Shown one piece after another: positions 18,984 to 26,797 of a stretch of 64,000 bases of DNA. Under the pieces are notes generated by a model. It saw only the letters and a list, made by a program, of their open reading frames with translations. It did no database searches and was not told where the DNA came from. The DNA is from Clostridia bacterium (lineage in GTDB: Bacteria > Bacillota > Clostridia > UBA1212 > UBA1255): assembly GCA_017517275.1 (NCBI GenBank), contig JAFWZX010000034.1, positions 1 through 64,000 on the forward strand, in the 5' to 3' direction. A program made the position numbers and the translations under genes. How positions within the stretch are numbered: the first letter of the stretch is position 1; every line of letters starts with the position of its first letter.

Positions 18984-19316
18984 TTATTTACTTCTCCTTA
19001 TTTTAATTACTGCTCTGATGAGAGCAAATATAATATGTGCAAGATTGAAGTGCAGTATGCATTGTAATCTGCCATTTGCTGAATTTAATTGATAGTTTCC
19101 GCATATATTTACGTAATCTACGTTAAAATCATAGAATTTCGGAGATAAGAAAGATATTAAATTGCCAAGCAGTATCTGCATAAGGCCAATTGACATAGTT
19201 GTACAATAAGCATCATTAACACCCAAGGCAGCATCTATCCGAAGAGAAGAGATTTGAATTATCTGCGTTATACTAAGAGCGTTATTGTAAATAGCACCGA
19301 TTTTGCGATTTTTCAC
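18984..19316 (-). CDS. DUF2953-like protein, N-terminus or start codon missing
   Basis: A 110-residue reading frame matching the C-terminal half of DUF2953, the usual neighbour of gerW in Clostridia: a DAALGVNDAYCTTMSIGLM turn, ISFLSPKFYDFNVDYVNI and a closing hydrophobic helix. GTG 19316 is the only conventional start. However, the same frame stays open for another 50 codons up to the prmC stop (to about 19467) and reads like family sequence (YGLRFRFFLIPIKIYRSLPD), without any ATG, GTG or TTG. The gene therefore either starts at a rare codon (an ATT follows an AAGGGTG at the prmC end) or lost its membrane-anchored head. Confidence 0.6.
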   Translation of the reverse strand: MKNRKIGAIYNNALSITQIIQISSLRIDAALGVNDAYCTTMSIGLMQILLGNLISFLSPKFYDFNVDYVNICGNYQLNSANGRLQCILHFNLAHIIFALIRAVIKIRRSK

Positions 19317-19464
19317 GATTTTACTTACAATTCTCTTGAGTAAAGAAGGCTTGTCGGGGAGTGATCGATATATTTTTATCGGAATTAAGAAAAAGCGAAA
19401 GCGCAGTCCGTAAGACAGCGTCGTCGGAGAAGATGATAGATCAGTGTATAAAGAGAAAATAATT

Positions 19465-20301
19465 TTAATTTGCTATTTCACCCTTTACTACGCGCTCAAT
19501 GCCCGATAAATCTTTTATTATTTCAATATTCCGGAAGCTCTTTGACATTAGATCCGCAACCCGGTGTGCTTGTGTATAGCCTACTTCAAAAGCAAGCGTT
19601 CCGCCTTCTGCAAGATAATCCGGTGCATGTGAAATAAGCTGTCTGTATGCGTCCAGACCGTCTAATCCTCCGTCTAAAGCAAGATGAGGTTCATAGTCCC
19701 GTACTTGAGGCATAAGCTCGCTGATGTCACCCTTCTCAATATACGGGGGATTTGATACTATAATGTCAAATTTGTCATTATTAGCGTCGAAAGCGGAAAA
19801 AAAATCAGATTCAATAAAAGAAACGCGCTTTTCATAAAGATTTTGAGCATTGCGTTGGGCAACGGAAAGTGCCTTTGCGGAAATATCGGCACAAACAGCA
19901 TTGTATTTTTTACCTGGAAGCTCGTGGAGAATTCCAAGTGCGATGGCTCCGCTTCCTGTACACATATCAAGGATTTTACTGTACCCATTATTGCGGATTG
20001 CGGCAAGTGCTACGAGAACAAGCGTCTCTGTGTCGCTCCGCGGAATAAGAACATCCGGCGTTACAGTAAGGCGAATATTCATAAAATCCGCATAGCCAAG
20101 GATATATTGTATCGGCTCGTTTTTTGAAAGTCTGCTCATATATTCACGTAATACAGACTCTTGATTGTCGGTTAGTGGCAGATTAACGTGGGTAAATAAA
20201 TAAGATCTGGGCACCTTCAAAAGGTGGCCCAGAATCATATCTGCACATTGGGAGTCATCAGTTATTTGAATCAGTTGAGATTTCGCTTGATGTATCGTCA
20301 T
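19465..20301 (-). CDS. prmC: Peptide chain release factor N5-glutamine methyltransferase
   Basis: SAM-dependent methylase of the GGQ glutamine in release factors 1 and 2. A 278-residue protein with the family's IQYILGYADFM motif, SAM-binding LDMCTGSGAIALGI, catalytic NPPYIEKGD and the DYEPHLALDGG-LDG tail. It starts 44 bases inside the end of the DUF1385 gene, indicating coupled translation, and is followed without a gap by the DUF2953-like gene. prfA is not adjacent. Confidence 0.96.
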   Translation of the reverse strand: MTIHQAKSQLIQITDDSQCADMILGHLLKVPRSYLFTHVNLPLTDNQESVLREYMSRLSKNEPIQYILGYADFMNIRLTVTPDVLIPRSDTETLVLVALAAIRNNGYSKILDMCTGSGAIALGILHELPGKKYNAVCADISAKALSVAQRNAQNLYEKRVSFIESDFFSAFDANNDKFDIIVSNPPYIEKGDISELMPQVRDYEPHLALDGGLDGLDAYRQLISHAPDYLAEGGTLAFEVGYTQAHRVADLMSKSFRNIEIIKDLSGIERVVKGEIAN

Positions 20302-21322
20302 GTTCTTCAGTATTACCGTTATCGTCGTTTTCTATGCAAGAATCTTCCTCGGGATGCGCTTTAATAACGTATTCACAGCAAGGAACTTCATTCTCACCCT
20401 CAAATTCCAAGGCTTTCTTAAGTGCTACAATAGCAACTTCTATCATATCATCATCAGGTTCTTTTGTTGTAAATCTCTGCATAGCCATGCCGGGGGCACG
20501 GAGAATTCTGGTAATAATATTATTATGTAAACTGGCGATTCTGTTAAACTCATAAGCAATACCGGCAACAATCGGTAAGGCAAGGACTCTAAGACCCATG
20601 TTTGCAAAAACGTTGCCAAAACGTGGAAGCAGTGAGTATACAATAATACTTATAACCATTACTACAAAAAGGAATGCGGTGCCGCATCTTGGATGATGCT
20701 TAGAATATTTACGGACATTCTCAACCGTAAGCTCATCTTCATGCTCAAAGCAGTGAATGGTCTTGTGCTCTGCGCCGTGATACATATAAACTCTTTTGAT
20801 ATCCTTCATCAAAGTAACAAGAATCATATACCCAAAGAAAAGAATAATACGAATGCCTCCTTCAAACAGGTTATATAAAACCTTTGGAGCCGTCTTTGGA
20901 ATGATAAGCGAAGAAAGGAAATTAGGTAATAAGAAGAATAATCCTACTGAAAAGGCAAGAGCAATAAGCAGCGAAAAAAACATCATAACACCCATTGCTT
21001 TCTCGCCGGGAGCAGACGTCTTGCCGTCCTCGCTTTCTTCTTCCATTGCAATATCAGCAGAATAGAAAAGAGCTTTCATACCTCTGACCATTGAAGAAAT
21101 AAGAGCAACACCGCCTCTGATTATCGGCCAACCGAGTACTGTATATTTTCTCGTCAGAAGCTCAATCTTCTCCGTCTTAACAACAAGATCGCCCTTCGGA
21201 TTACGCACAACTTCCGCCATTCCGTTTGGTGCAAGCATCATTATACCTTCCATCAACGCCTGTCCGCCTACGGAACAAATTCTCTTTCCTTCAGTCATTT
21301 TTATTTTTTTATCTTTAGCCAT
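20258..21322 (-). CDS. DUF1385 (YqhQ-like) membrane protein
   Basis: A 354-residue multi-pass membrane protein of the widely conserved DUF1385 family, function unknown. Family landmarks are GGQALMEGIMM at the start, RGVVALIS-like residues read here as RGGVALISSM, HGAEHKTIHCFEHED in the middle and HPRCGTAFL. About five hydrophobic segments are visible. It is usually linked to prmC/prfA, as here with prmC downstream. Start ATG 21322 has GGGAGGAC upstream; the in-frame codon at 21349 lacks one. A poly-acidic C-terminal tail overlaps prmC by 44 bases. Confidence 0.93.
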   Translation of the reverse strand: MAKDKKIKMTEGKRICSVGGQALMEGIMMLAPNGMAEVVRNPKGDLVVKTEKIELLTRKYTVLGWPIIRGGVALISSMVRGMKALFYSADIAMEEESEDGKTSAPGEKAMGVMMFFSLLIALAFSVGLFFLLPNFLSSLIIPKTAPKVLYNLFEGGIRIILFFGYMILVTLMKDIKRVYMYHGAEHKTIHCFEHEDELTVENVRKYSKHHPRCGTAFLFVVMVISIIVYSLLPRFGNVFANMGLRVLALPIVAGIAYEFNRIASLHNNIITRILRAPGMAMQRFTTKEPDDDMIEVAIVALKKALEFEGENEVPCCEYVIKAHPEEDSCIENDDNGNTEEHDDTSSEISTDSNN

Positions 21323-21358
21323 TATAAGCGTCCTCCCGAATAAATGCATATATTAATC

Positions 21359-21387
21359 AGTATATAACGAATATATTAAAAAATCAA
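21359..21387 (-). promoter_or_regulatory. Sigma-A promoter for the DUF1385-prmC operon
   Basis: Minus strand TTGATT (21387-21382), 17-base spacer, TATACT (21364-21359), about 36 bases before the start codon. It lies just upstream of the next minus-strand gene's end at 21389. Confidence 0.7.
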
Positions 21388-21388
21388 T

Positions 21389-23044
21389 TTATTTAAGCTG
21401 TGTATAGGCTATTTTTCCTACTTTTGTCATAGGAAGAGAATCCCGGAATTCTATTATCTTAGGCTGTGAAAAGCGCGCGATGTTTTCACCGAAATATGTG
21501 AAAAATTCCTTTTGTAAAGCATCAGGATCTGATTTATCAACTTCTTCTTTGAGCACTATAAAAGCCTTTAGCTTGCTCATCTCGTACGAATCCTCCACAC
21601 CGATGACGCAAGACATTGATACCTTGGGATGGGAATTAATGACAGCCTCAATCTGAGACGGGTAAACAGAATATCCGCGACATTTAATCATTCTCTTTAT
21701 TCTCGATTTAAAATAAATAAAGCCGTCCTCGTCCATATAACCCAAATCTCCTGTATGAAGCCACACGTTTCCGTCTTCGTGGATACGAAGAACCTTTGAC
21801 GTTTCTTCAGGTTCGTTTAAATATCCGAGCATAACGGTGGGTCCTTTCAGAACTATCTCTCCGTCTGTCATCGGGGCAAGCGGCGTGTAAGGACCGTTTG
21901 TATTATCCGTAGATACAATCTTGTAGGTTATTCCGTTATATGGTAGCCCTACGCTACCTTTTCTATAATCGTCATTTGGGGTAAGTGCACTTGCTGTGAC
22001 GCATTCTGTAAGGCCGTAGCCTTCACGTAGCAACACAGGACTGTTATTCTCCTTAAGGATCCTATCAAAAGCAATTTTAATTTCATACGGCAAGCTGTCA
22101 CCTCCGGCAAAAGCGCCCTTCAGACATGAACAGTCGACGTTTTTCATACGATTATTTCTAAGAAGAGCTTCGTATAGCGTAGGAACTCCCACTATAACAG
22201 AAGGCTTTTTATTTTTGATAAGATTTGCGCAAATATCAGCATTGAACCGTGGAACTAATATAATAGTAGCACCTGCGAATATAGAAGAATGGATACAAAC
22301 GCCCAAACCAAATCCGTGAAACATCGGAAGAACAGCCAACATTTTATCTCCGATGCCTAACGTGGGGCAACCGTGTTGAATGGTGAGCTTTGACAATGCG
22401 TTTATATTATAGTGAGAAAGTAAAATACCTTTCTGCTTTCCTGATGTGCCGCCACTATATAAGATGACAGCCTCTTTACGAGGGTCGGAATTAGTCTTTA
22501 TCTGTGACAAATCAGCTGGTACAGTGCCTTTCTTTATAAAAGCTTTCCATGACATAACCCCCGGCTTGCTAACGATTCTTTGTATTTTCCTGCCCTGTGT
22601 GATCCAAAATCCGGCTTTCTTGATGTGAGACAGATAATCGCCGGCACTGGAATATATAATATTTCTAAGACAAGGACAGTTTATTCCCTTTGTTTTATCA
22701 AAGAAACCATCTAAGACGAATAAACATTTTGAAGCAGCTACGTTTACGGTAAACTCAATCTCCGGACCTGCACTAAGCGGGTGAATCATATTTGCTACTG
22801 CGCCTACTGACAGCGTTGCATAGAAAGCGATAACTGCCTGAGGAATATTTGGAAGGCAGATTGTCACTCTATCTCCCGGCTTAATTCCGATTGCCTGCAA
22901 TCCACTTGCACATTTATTAACTTCTTTAAGAAGGCTTTTATATGAAATTCGTCTGTTCATATAATCTATTGCAATCGCGTCGGGATGGGCATTTGCAGTT
23001 TGTAAGAGAATGGCCTGTATCGTTTTATTATAGTCCGGTGACAT
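21389..23044 (-). CDS. AMP-dependent acyl-CoA synthetase/ligase (ANL family)
   Basis: Adenylate-forming enzyme that probably activates a fatty acid to its CoA or carrier thioester. A 551-residue protein with the motifs ILYSGGTSGKQKG (a variant of the usual YTSGTTGxPKG loop), EGYGLTEC, the LHTGDLGYMDEDGF hinge region and RIKRMIKCRGYSVYP, with catalytic Lys near the end (MTKVGKIAY). Start ATG 23044 follows AAGGAG; the frame to 23179 has no ribosome site. It is a single gene diverging from uvrC. The substrate is open: acyl chain and aryl acids both use this fold. Confidence 0.9.
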   Translation of the reverse strand: MSPDYNKTIQAILLQTANAHPDAIAIDYMNRRISYKSLLKEVNKCASGLQAIGIKPGDRVTICLPNIPQAVIAFYATLSVGAVANMIHPLSAGPEIEFTVNVAASKCLFVLDGFFDKTKGINCPCLRNIIYSSAGDYLSHIKKAGFWITQGRKIQRIVSKPGVMSWKAFIKKGTVPADLSQIKTNSDPRKEAVILYSGGTSGKQKGILLSHYNINALSKLTIQHGCPTLGIGDKMLAVLPMFHGFGLGVCIHSSIFAGATIILVPRFNADICANLIKNKKPSVIVGVPTLYEALLRNNRMKNVDCSCLKGAFAGGDSLPYEIKIAFDRILKENNSPVLLREGYGLTECVTASALTPNDDYRKGSVGLPYNGITYKIVSTDNTNGPYTPLAPMTDGEIVLKGPTVMLGYLNEPEETSKVLRIHEDGNVWLHTGDLGYMDEDGFIYFKSRIKRMIKCRGYSVYPSQIEAVINSHPKVSMSCVIGVEDSYEMSKLKAFIVLKEEVDKSDPDALQKEFFTYFGENIARFSQPKIIEFRDSLPMTKVGKIAYTQLK

Positions 23045-23082
23045 AAATACTCCTTGAAAGATGTAGCATTGATTTAGAAGTA

Positions 23083-23111
23083 AGTATAGCAAAAAAAAGA
23101 ATGTATAACAA
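23083..23111 (-). promoter_or_regulatory. Sigma-A promoter for the acyl-CoA ligase
   Basis: Minus strand TTGTTA (23111-23106), 17-base T-rich spacer, TATACT (23088-23083). Confidence 0.65.
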
Positions 23112-23161
23112 GGAATCAAAAACGAACCGGCATGAAATAGTGACAGGTGTAATCGCGTGGC

Positions 23162-23190
23162 TTGATATTTTAACCACAATATGTCATACT
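23162..23190 (+). promoter_or_regulatory. Sigma-A promoter for uvrC
   Basis: TTGATA (23162-23167), 17-base spacer, CATACT (23185-23190), about 30 bases before uvrC. Confidence 0.6.
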
Positions 23191-23221
23191 AAACCACATC
23201 GCAGTATAAAAGGGAGTCGCC

Positions 23222-25111
23222 ATGAACAAAGATTTTAATATTCAAGAAGAACTAAAATTACTGCCGGAAAAACCCGGAGTTTACCTTATGCATGGTGAAA
23301 AAGACGAGATTATCTACGTTGGGAAAGCTAAAATACTAAAAAACCGTGTCAAATCATATTTCGTCAACACTCCGCACAGTGCACATATAACAGTAATGAT
23401 CTCACAGATAACACGCTTTGAATACGTAGTATGCGATAGCGAATATGAAGCCTTATTATTAGAAAACAATCTGATAAAGAAACATAAACCCAAATATAAC
23501 GTTTTACTTAAAGACGATAAAGGTTTTCCTTATATAAAAGTCACAACGAATGACTCATACCCACAGATTATGATGGTTCGCAAAGTAAAAAAAGACGGAG
23601 CAACTTATTTCGGACCTTATCACAGTGTGCAGACAATCAATGCAACCCTTGATGCGCTAAAGAGCATACTGCCATTGCGCCTTTGTAATAAGAAAATCAA
23701 AGAATCCGGTGGGGACAGAGTATGCCTTAATTATCATATAGGGCTGTGTCCAGGGCCGTGCGCCGGTAAAATAGCTAAAGAAGATTATATGAAGACAGTT
23801 TCACTTGTATTGGCATTTCTTGGAGGAAATACAAGTGGCCTTGAGAAACTTTTGCACACAAAAATGCTGGAATATGCCGATGAACTTAATTTTGAAATGG
23901 CTGCAGTGTATAGGAAACGTCTCCAAGCTCTTGAAGTTTTTAAGGAAAATCAGAAAATCACATCGGTAAATGACGCAGATTACGATATGATTGCAGTGGG
24001 GCAAAATGGAGTTGATGCAGTATTACAGATTTTCTTTATCCGCGCAGGTAACGTAAGCGGCAGGGAATATTTTACGTTTCCGGGGGGAGCGGATTTATAT
24101 CCCGAAGAAATCGTCACATCGTTTATTAAACAGTTTTATAGTGAAAATCAGCTTATTCCACCTAAAATATACAGTAAAAGCGTACTGCCCGAAGAAGAAC
24201 GCAAAGGTCTTGAAGAGATGTTGACAAAGCTTAGAGGCCGTAAATGTGAGATTACGACGCCTGTGCGCGGAGAGAAGCTTAGACTTGCACAGATGGTAGA
24301 GGATAATGCAAAAATTCTGCTTCAAAACGCACAAATAGCCGGATTGGAAGGTAGAAACGTTGCAAATCTTAAGAAGCTTGACAATTTAAGACAGGTTTTG
24401 GGTTTGCAGACGATGCCCGTTTATATCGAAGGCTACGATATATCGAATCTGGGGAAAAGCGAGATAGATGCATCCTTGGTTGTCTTTAAAAACGGTCAGC
24501 CAAGTAAAAAGGATTATAAAATATTTAAAATAAAGAATCTTGATATACAAAACGATTATGCTTCTATGGAAGAAGTTATAACAAGAAGATTCTCAAGATA
24601 CAAAGAAGGCAGCTCAGGCTTTGAAGTTCTGCCTGATATACTTCTCATAGACGGCGGTATAGGACAGGTGCATGCAGTAAAAGAGGCCTTGAGAAAAATA
24701 TCTGAAGACGGTAGATTTTCACTTGATAAGTTGCCGGTATTTGGCATGGAGAAAGATGATCGCCACAGAACAAAATCCTTAATAATTCCAGATTGTAATA
24801 CGCCTTTGGGATATACAGAATATGAACTTAAGAAAAATCCCGAGTTGTGGAGTTTAGTCGGAGCGGTGCAAAATGAAGCACATCGCTTTGCTGTGGAATA
24901 TAACAGAAAACTTACTCGCAAGCGATATCGCAAATCGCCGCTTGATGATATTGAGGGAGTGGGAGAGAAACGTAAATTAGCGATTTACAAGCATTTCGGA
25001 TCACTTGCCACTATAAGCCGTGCTACTGCCCAGGAGTTGGAACAAGTACCCGGTATCAGCAAAGCTCTTGCAATAAGAATATCAGAACAGCTAAAAGGGG
25101 GAAACAAATAA
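23222..25111 (+). CDS. uvrC: Excinuclease ABC subunit C
   Basis: Nuclease of nucleotide-excision repair, making both cuts beside a lesion marked by UvrAB. The domains in order are GIY-YIG (PGVYLM to IIYVGKA, residues 16-95), a UVR motif (LNFEMAAVYRKRLQALE), the RNase H-like 5' nuclease (YIEGYDISNLGKSEIDASLV) and two helix-hairpin-helix motifs (IEGVGEKRKLAI, VPGISKALA). A CxxxxC cluster (CLNYHIGLCPGPC) follows the first domain. It has 629 residues, ATG 23222 after AAGGGAG, and its TAA shares a base with the next ATG. Confidence 0.97.
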   Translation: MNKDFNIQEELKLLPEKPGVYLMHGEKDEIIYVGKAKILKNRVKSYFVNTPHSAHITVMISQITRFEYVVCDSEYEALLLENNLIKKHKPKYNVLLKDDKGFPYIKVTTNDSYPQIMMVRKVKKDGATYFGPYHSVQTINATLDALKSILPLRLCNKKIKESGGDRVCLNYHIGLCPGPCAGKIAKEDYMKTVSLVLAFLGGNTSGLEKLLHTKMLEYADELNFEMAAVYRKRLQALEVFKENQKITSVNDADYDMIAVGQNGVDAVLQIFFIRAGNVSGREYFTFPGGADLYPEEIVTSFIKQFYSENQLIPPKIYSKSVLPEEERKGLEEMLTKLRGRKCEITTPVRGEKLRLAQMVEDNAKILLQNAQIAGLEGRNVANLKKLDNLRQVLGLQTMPVYIEGYDISNLGKSEIDASLVVFKNGQPSKKDYKIFKIKNLDIQNDYASMEEVITRRFSRYKEGSSGFEVLPDILLIDGGIGQVHAVKEALRKISEDGRFSLDKLPVFGMEKDDRHRTKSLIIPDCNTPLGYTEYELKKNPELWSLVGAVQNEAHRFAVEYNRKLTRKRYRKSPLDDIEGVGEKRKLAIYKHFGSLATISRATAQELEQVPGISKALAIRISEQLKGGNK

Positions 25112-25842
25112 TGGCAATATTTGCGATTGCTGATTTGCACCTGTCTTTTGGCGTGGATAAGCCCATGGATATTTTTGGCGAAAAATGGAAAGACCATCAC
25201 ATAACGCTAACTAATAATTGGAAACAGCGTATTACGGGAGATGACTGGGTAATAATTCCCGGTGATATTTCATGGGGATTACATCGTACGGAAATACTAC
25301 CGGACCTTGACTTCATAGACAAATTGCCCGGAAAAAAAATAATAATAAAAGGCAATCATGATATTTGGTGGGGAACAGCTAAGAAAAACAGAGAATTATT
25401 AGAGGAAAACGGATTTGAAACAATTCGTTTCATGTATAATGAAGCTATAAAAATTGATGACGTTATTATTTGCGGTACAAGAGGCTGGCTTTGCCCCGGA
25501 GATAAGGATTTTAATAAAGAAGACATATCTGTATATAATAAGGAGGTTGCTCGCCTGTTAAACAGCATACACTGTGCGTATAGACTAAAAGAAAATAACG
25601 AAGAAATAATATGCTTTATGCATTATCCGCCGTTTGGCAATATTTCTTGTACGCAAACAGGGTCTTTGTCAGAGCATACGGAGTTTACAAAGATTATAGA
25701 AGAAAACGGAATAAAACGTTGTTTTTTTGGTCACGTTCATAGTCCTGATAAACAAAAAAGCTGTCATATAGACAGCTTGGTTACAGAATACAAATTGATT
25801 GCGGCGGATTTTATTGATTTTCTTCCTCTTCGGATTCAATAA
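25111..25842 (+). CDS. Calcineurin-like metallophosphoesterase
   Basis: A 243-residue cytoplasmic phosphoesterase. The metal site is complete: AIADLHLSFG, IPGDISWG, IIKGNHDIWWG, CFMHYPPFG and FFGHVHSPD. It starts one base inside the uvrC stop (TAATG), so it is translated with uvrC. This family (YkuE/YfcE relatives) often sits in repair operons in Clostridia, but the substrate is unknown. The last 32 bases overlap the end of the lipid-kinase gene on the other strand. Confidence 0.92.
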   Translation: MAIFAIADLHLSFGVDKPMDIFGEKWKDHHITLTNNWKQRITGDDWVIIPGDISWGLHRTEILPDLDFIDKLPGKKIIIKGNHDIWWGTAKKNRELLEENGFETIRFMYNEAIKIDDVIICGTRGWLCPGDKDFNKEDISVYNKEVARLLNSIHCAYRLKENNEEIICFMHYPPFGNISCTQTGSLSEHTEFTKIIEENGIKRCFFGHVHSPDKQKSCHIDSLVTEYKLIAADFIDFLPLRIQ

Positions 25843-26773
25843 ACATTTTTGGTGTCTGTTTTGATTTTGAGGGAAGTAGCAAATTTACCGCTTGCGGTAC
25901 CACTTTGACGTGCAGAGGCAACCCTCCACCGTTCTCGCCGTCATAATCTACGTGATATTCGTTAATGTCTTCTGCTGCCTCAATGTAAACCTCTTTTACT
26001 TTACGGAACACGGTATGCTTGTCCGTGTCTAACTTACCGCTAAGCACCTTGGTAGCTAATACTGACGCAGATGCAAGGTTAAGATTTTTAACGATATACA
26101 TATCAAGATAACCGTCATCCAGTTTTGCCTGGCTTGCTATTTTATGGAAGCCACCGACACTCTTGGAGTTTGTAATAATAAAGAAAAAGTTGTCAAAAAT
26201 CTCCTTCTCACCGCCGTCAATAGTAAAAGCCAGCTTTGATGTGGGGAATTTTAGATTTGCAAGTTTTTTAATTCCCTCCCAATAATATGCAATGGTGCCG
26301 AAACTGGACTTAGCATCTCGCGGTACGCTGTGGGCAACGTCAGAGAGCATGCCACCTGCTGCTACGTTAAGGAAGAATGAACCGTTGAAGGTTGCAATAT
26401 CAACAGTTTTATATGTAAAGTTTTTGACCATGTCATATAGGCAATCTGCCGTGGGAGAAATTCCCAGTGAATAGGCAAAATCATTTACCGTGCCTGCCGG
26501 TAAAATTGCAAGCGGAATCTTGCTGTTGCTTTCATATAAGCCTACTACAGCTTCGTTTATTGTACCGTCTCCGCCGACTGCTACAACGCAGTCATAGTTA
26601 TTGTCTTTAGCTTGAGCAGCTTTGTTCTTGGCATCATCTTTGCCTCTTGTATAGAAAACGTCCGCTTGTATAAGGATTTTATCAGCCAGCAATCTATGCA
26701 TCGCAGTGAGCGCTGCACGCTGAACCGAGTCACCCTTACCACTTACCGGATTAATAATGAATAAAGCACGCAT
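25811..26773 (-). CDS. Diacylglycerol/lipid kinase, YegS/DagK family
   Basis: A 320-residue lipid kinase of the diacylglycerol kinase catalytic family. Motifs are the N-terminal INPVSGKG, the nucleotide loop VAVGGDGTINEAVVG, LPAGTVNDFAYSLG and a later KLDDGYLDMYIV, all expected for the YegS/BmrU/DgkB group that recycles diacylglycerol or phosphorylates related lipids. An acidic tail (ESEEEENQ) closes it. It lies 24 bases after the sigma-like membrane gene but in a different functional class; convergent with the phosphoesterase gene. Confidence 0.93.
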   Translation of the reverse strand: MRALFIINPVSGKGDSVQRAALTAMHRLLADKILIQADVFYTRGKDDAKNKAAQAKDNNYDCVVAVGGDGTINEAVVGLYESNSKIPLAILPAGTVNDFAYSLGISPTADCLYDMVKNFTYKTVDIATFNGSFFLNVAAGGMLSDVAHSVPRDAKSSFGTIAYYWEGIKKLANLKFPTSKLAFTIDGGEKEIFDNFFFIITNSKSVGGFHKIASQAKLDDGYLDMYIVKNLNLASASVLATKVLSGKLDTDKHTVFRKVKEVYIEAAEDINEYHVDYDGENGGGLPLHVKVVPQAVNLLLPSKSKQTPKMFIESEEEENQ

Positions 26774-26797
26774 TATATTATCTCCCTAATATACTTT

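Noticed and set aside
23045..23179. N-terminal extension of the acyl-CoA ligase
   Set aside because: It would cover the promoter and the ribosome site AAGGAG of ATG 23044.
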